A DNA stretch of 5,550 nt from JADJNW01 sp046314415 (lineage in GTDB: Bacteria > Bacteroidota > Bacteroidia > Chitinophagales > Saprospiraceae). Of this stretch, positions 4,818-5,550 are shown in pieces (positions within the stretch are counted from its first letter, which is position 1; each line of letters starts with the position of its first letter). The stretch spans positions 1 through 5,550 of the forward strand of contig JBKBWT010000408.1 of the NCBI GenBank assembly GCA_046314415.1, read 5' to 3'. Made by a program: the position numbers and the translations under genes. Under the pieces are notes generated by a model that made no database searches, had not been told where the DNA came from, and saw only the letters and a list, made by a program, of their open reading frames with translations.

Positions 4818-5420
4818 ATGGATAATCAAAATGTAAATCCAACTACCAACCATATGGATACTGTCCCAGTGAATCGCCTCGAAGTGGCAACGCTGGGTGG
4901 CGGCTGTTTCTGGTGTGTGGAGGCAGTATATCAGTCGGTAGAAGGTGTACAATCGGTTGTTTCCGGTTATTCCGGCGGCACAAAAGAGACCGCTAATTAT
5001 AAAGCTGTGTGTAGTGGTGCAACTGACCATGCGGAAGTGGTGCAAGTTACCTTTGATCCTTCTGTAGTTACATATGCAGATATTTTAGAAATGTTTTGGA
5101 CCGCGCATGACCCGACTACCCTCAATCGCCAGGGCAACGACGTAGGACCGCAATACCGCTCGGTAATTTTTTATCACAGTGAAGAACAAAAGCGCATTGC
5201 CCAGCAATCGAAAAAAGAAGTGGCAACTCAAGTGTGGGATAAGCCGATTGTCACCGAAATCGCACCATTCAAGGCATTTTATGTAGCGGAGGATTATCAT
5301 CAGGATTATTATAATAATACCGGCGATCGCAATCCGTACTGCACCTACGTGATTACGCCTAAAGTGCAAAAGTTTCGCAAAGTCTTTAAAGATCGGCTGA
5401 AGAAGACCGAACAGCATTAA
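4818..5420 (+). CDS. msrA: peptide-methionine (S)-S-oxide reductase MsrA
   Basis: MsrA reduces the S-epimer of methionine sulfoxide in oxidised proteins and in free methionine, using thioredoxin. From the ATG at 4818 the protein has 200 residues. GGGCFWCVE (27-35) holds the catalytic C30 and E35; ATDHAEV (68-74), HDPTTLNRQGNDVGPQYRSVI (97-117) and YVAEDYHQDYY (155-165) are family motifs; C175 in RNPYCTYVI is the likely resolving cysteine. The motif usually written TGHAE is TDHAE here. An in-frame ATG at 4752 would add 22 residues (MSFILTLVMTFISLPFQ...), hydrophobic but without the positive N-terminus of a signal peptide. The 4818 start is preferred because AGGAAAA lies 11 nt upstream and TATAAT at 4745-4750 could be a -10 element that starts transcription after 4752. 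It is separated from mqnA by 250 bp and the terminator-like stem, so it is probably transcribed on its own. Confidence 0.93.
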   Translation: MDNQNVNPTTNHMDTVPVNRLEVATLGGGCFWCVEAVYQSVEGVQSVVSGYSGGTKETANYKAVCSGATDHAEVVQVTFDPSVVTYADILEMFWTAHDPTTLNRQGNDVGPQYRSVIFYHSEEQKRIAQQSKKEVATQVWDKPIVTEIAPFKAFYVAEDYHQDYYNNTGDRNPYCTYVITPKVQKFRKVFKDRLKKTEQH

Positions 5421-5422
5421 CT

Positions 5423-5519
5423 ATATCATATATTAGACTTGCGTCAAATTGATTATCAGCATATTAAAAAATTCCAAAGACCGGCACAAATACCCAATAT
5501 CATATCCATATCATATTGG
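5423..5519. repeat. three copies of ATATCATAT with a short hairpin after msrA
   Basis: ATATCATAT occurs at 5423-5431, 5497-5505 and 5508-5516, the last two with an 11-bp period. The last pair lies within an inverted repeat, CCAATAT (5494-5500) with ATATTGG (5513-5519), loop 12 nt. There is no T-run after the hairpin. The spacing is suggestive of a binding site or a weak 3'-end structure, but low-complexity AT-rich DNA can give this by chance. No convincing gene is seen from 5421 to the end. Confidence 0.3.
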
Positions 5520-5550
5520 CGCTTCATTCTGATTTGGTTGTAAATAATCC

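Noticed and set aside
5453..5550. Minus-strand frames at the right edge (a 23-codon ORF from 5524, or a gene tail ending in QNEAPI)
   Set aside because: Too short to judge without the sequence to the right; no frame shows a recognisable family.

Overview
The window looks like chromosomal DNA of a member of the Bacteroidota. Supporting signs are two good matches to the TTG / TAnnTTTG promoter pattern of that phylum, genes that mostly lack Shine-Dalgarno sequences, AT-rich intergenic DNA, the futalosine route to menaquinone, and a stand-alone four-helix-bundle (23S rRNA intervening-sequence type) gene. The genus cannot be named from the sequence alone.

Left part (1-1272, minus strand): a TetR-type repressor gene with a WHG-like C-terminal half is followed by a gene for a small four-helix membrane protein of the DUF6069 type, and perhaps by a third gene that leaves the window at base 1. 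The same 11-bp palindrome, TAACAGTGTTA, occurs exactly twice: once inside the promoter spacer of the membrane-protein gene and once directly downstream of the -7 element of the repressor gene. It reads as a small self-contained regulon: the repressor shuts off both its own gene and the membrane protein until an unknown ligand is sensed.

Middle part (1278-4679, plus strand): a divergent promoter starts a probable operon of mqnE (aminofutalosine synthase), a four-helix-bundle gene, a histidine-phosphatase gene and mqnA (chorismate dehydratase), closed by a long-stem terminator-like structure. MqnA makes 3-[(1-carboxyvinyl)oxy]benzoate from chorismate, and MqnE joins it to S-adenosylmethionine to give aminofutalosine, so the two enzymes catalyse consecutive steps. 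The four-helix-bundle gene sits between them as a probable insertion. It is bracketed by perfect 17-bp inverted repeats (ATTTACCATTTACCACT) about 430 bp apart, and the right repeat supplies the start codon of the phosphatase gene. A second, degenerate 8-bp repeat covers the start codon of mqnA.

Right part (4680-5550): msrA, a methionine sulfoxide reductase, is apparently a separate transcription unit. It is followed by about 130 bp with a thrice-repeated 9-mer and no convincing gene. No RNA gene, CRISPR array, transposase or phage gene was seen. The observations most worth following are the inverted-repeat-bracketed four-helix-bundle cassette inside a menaquinone operon and the paired operators of the TetR system.
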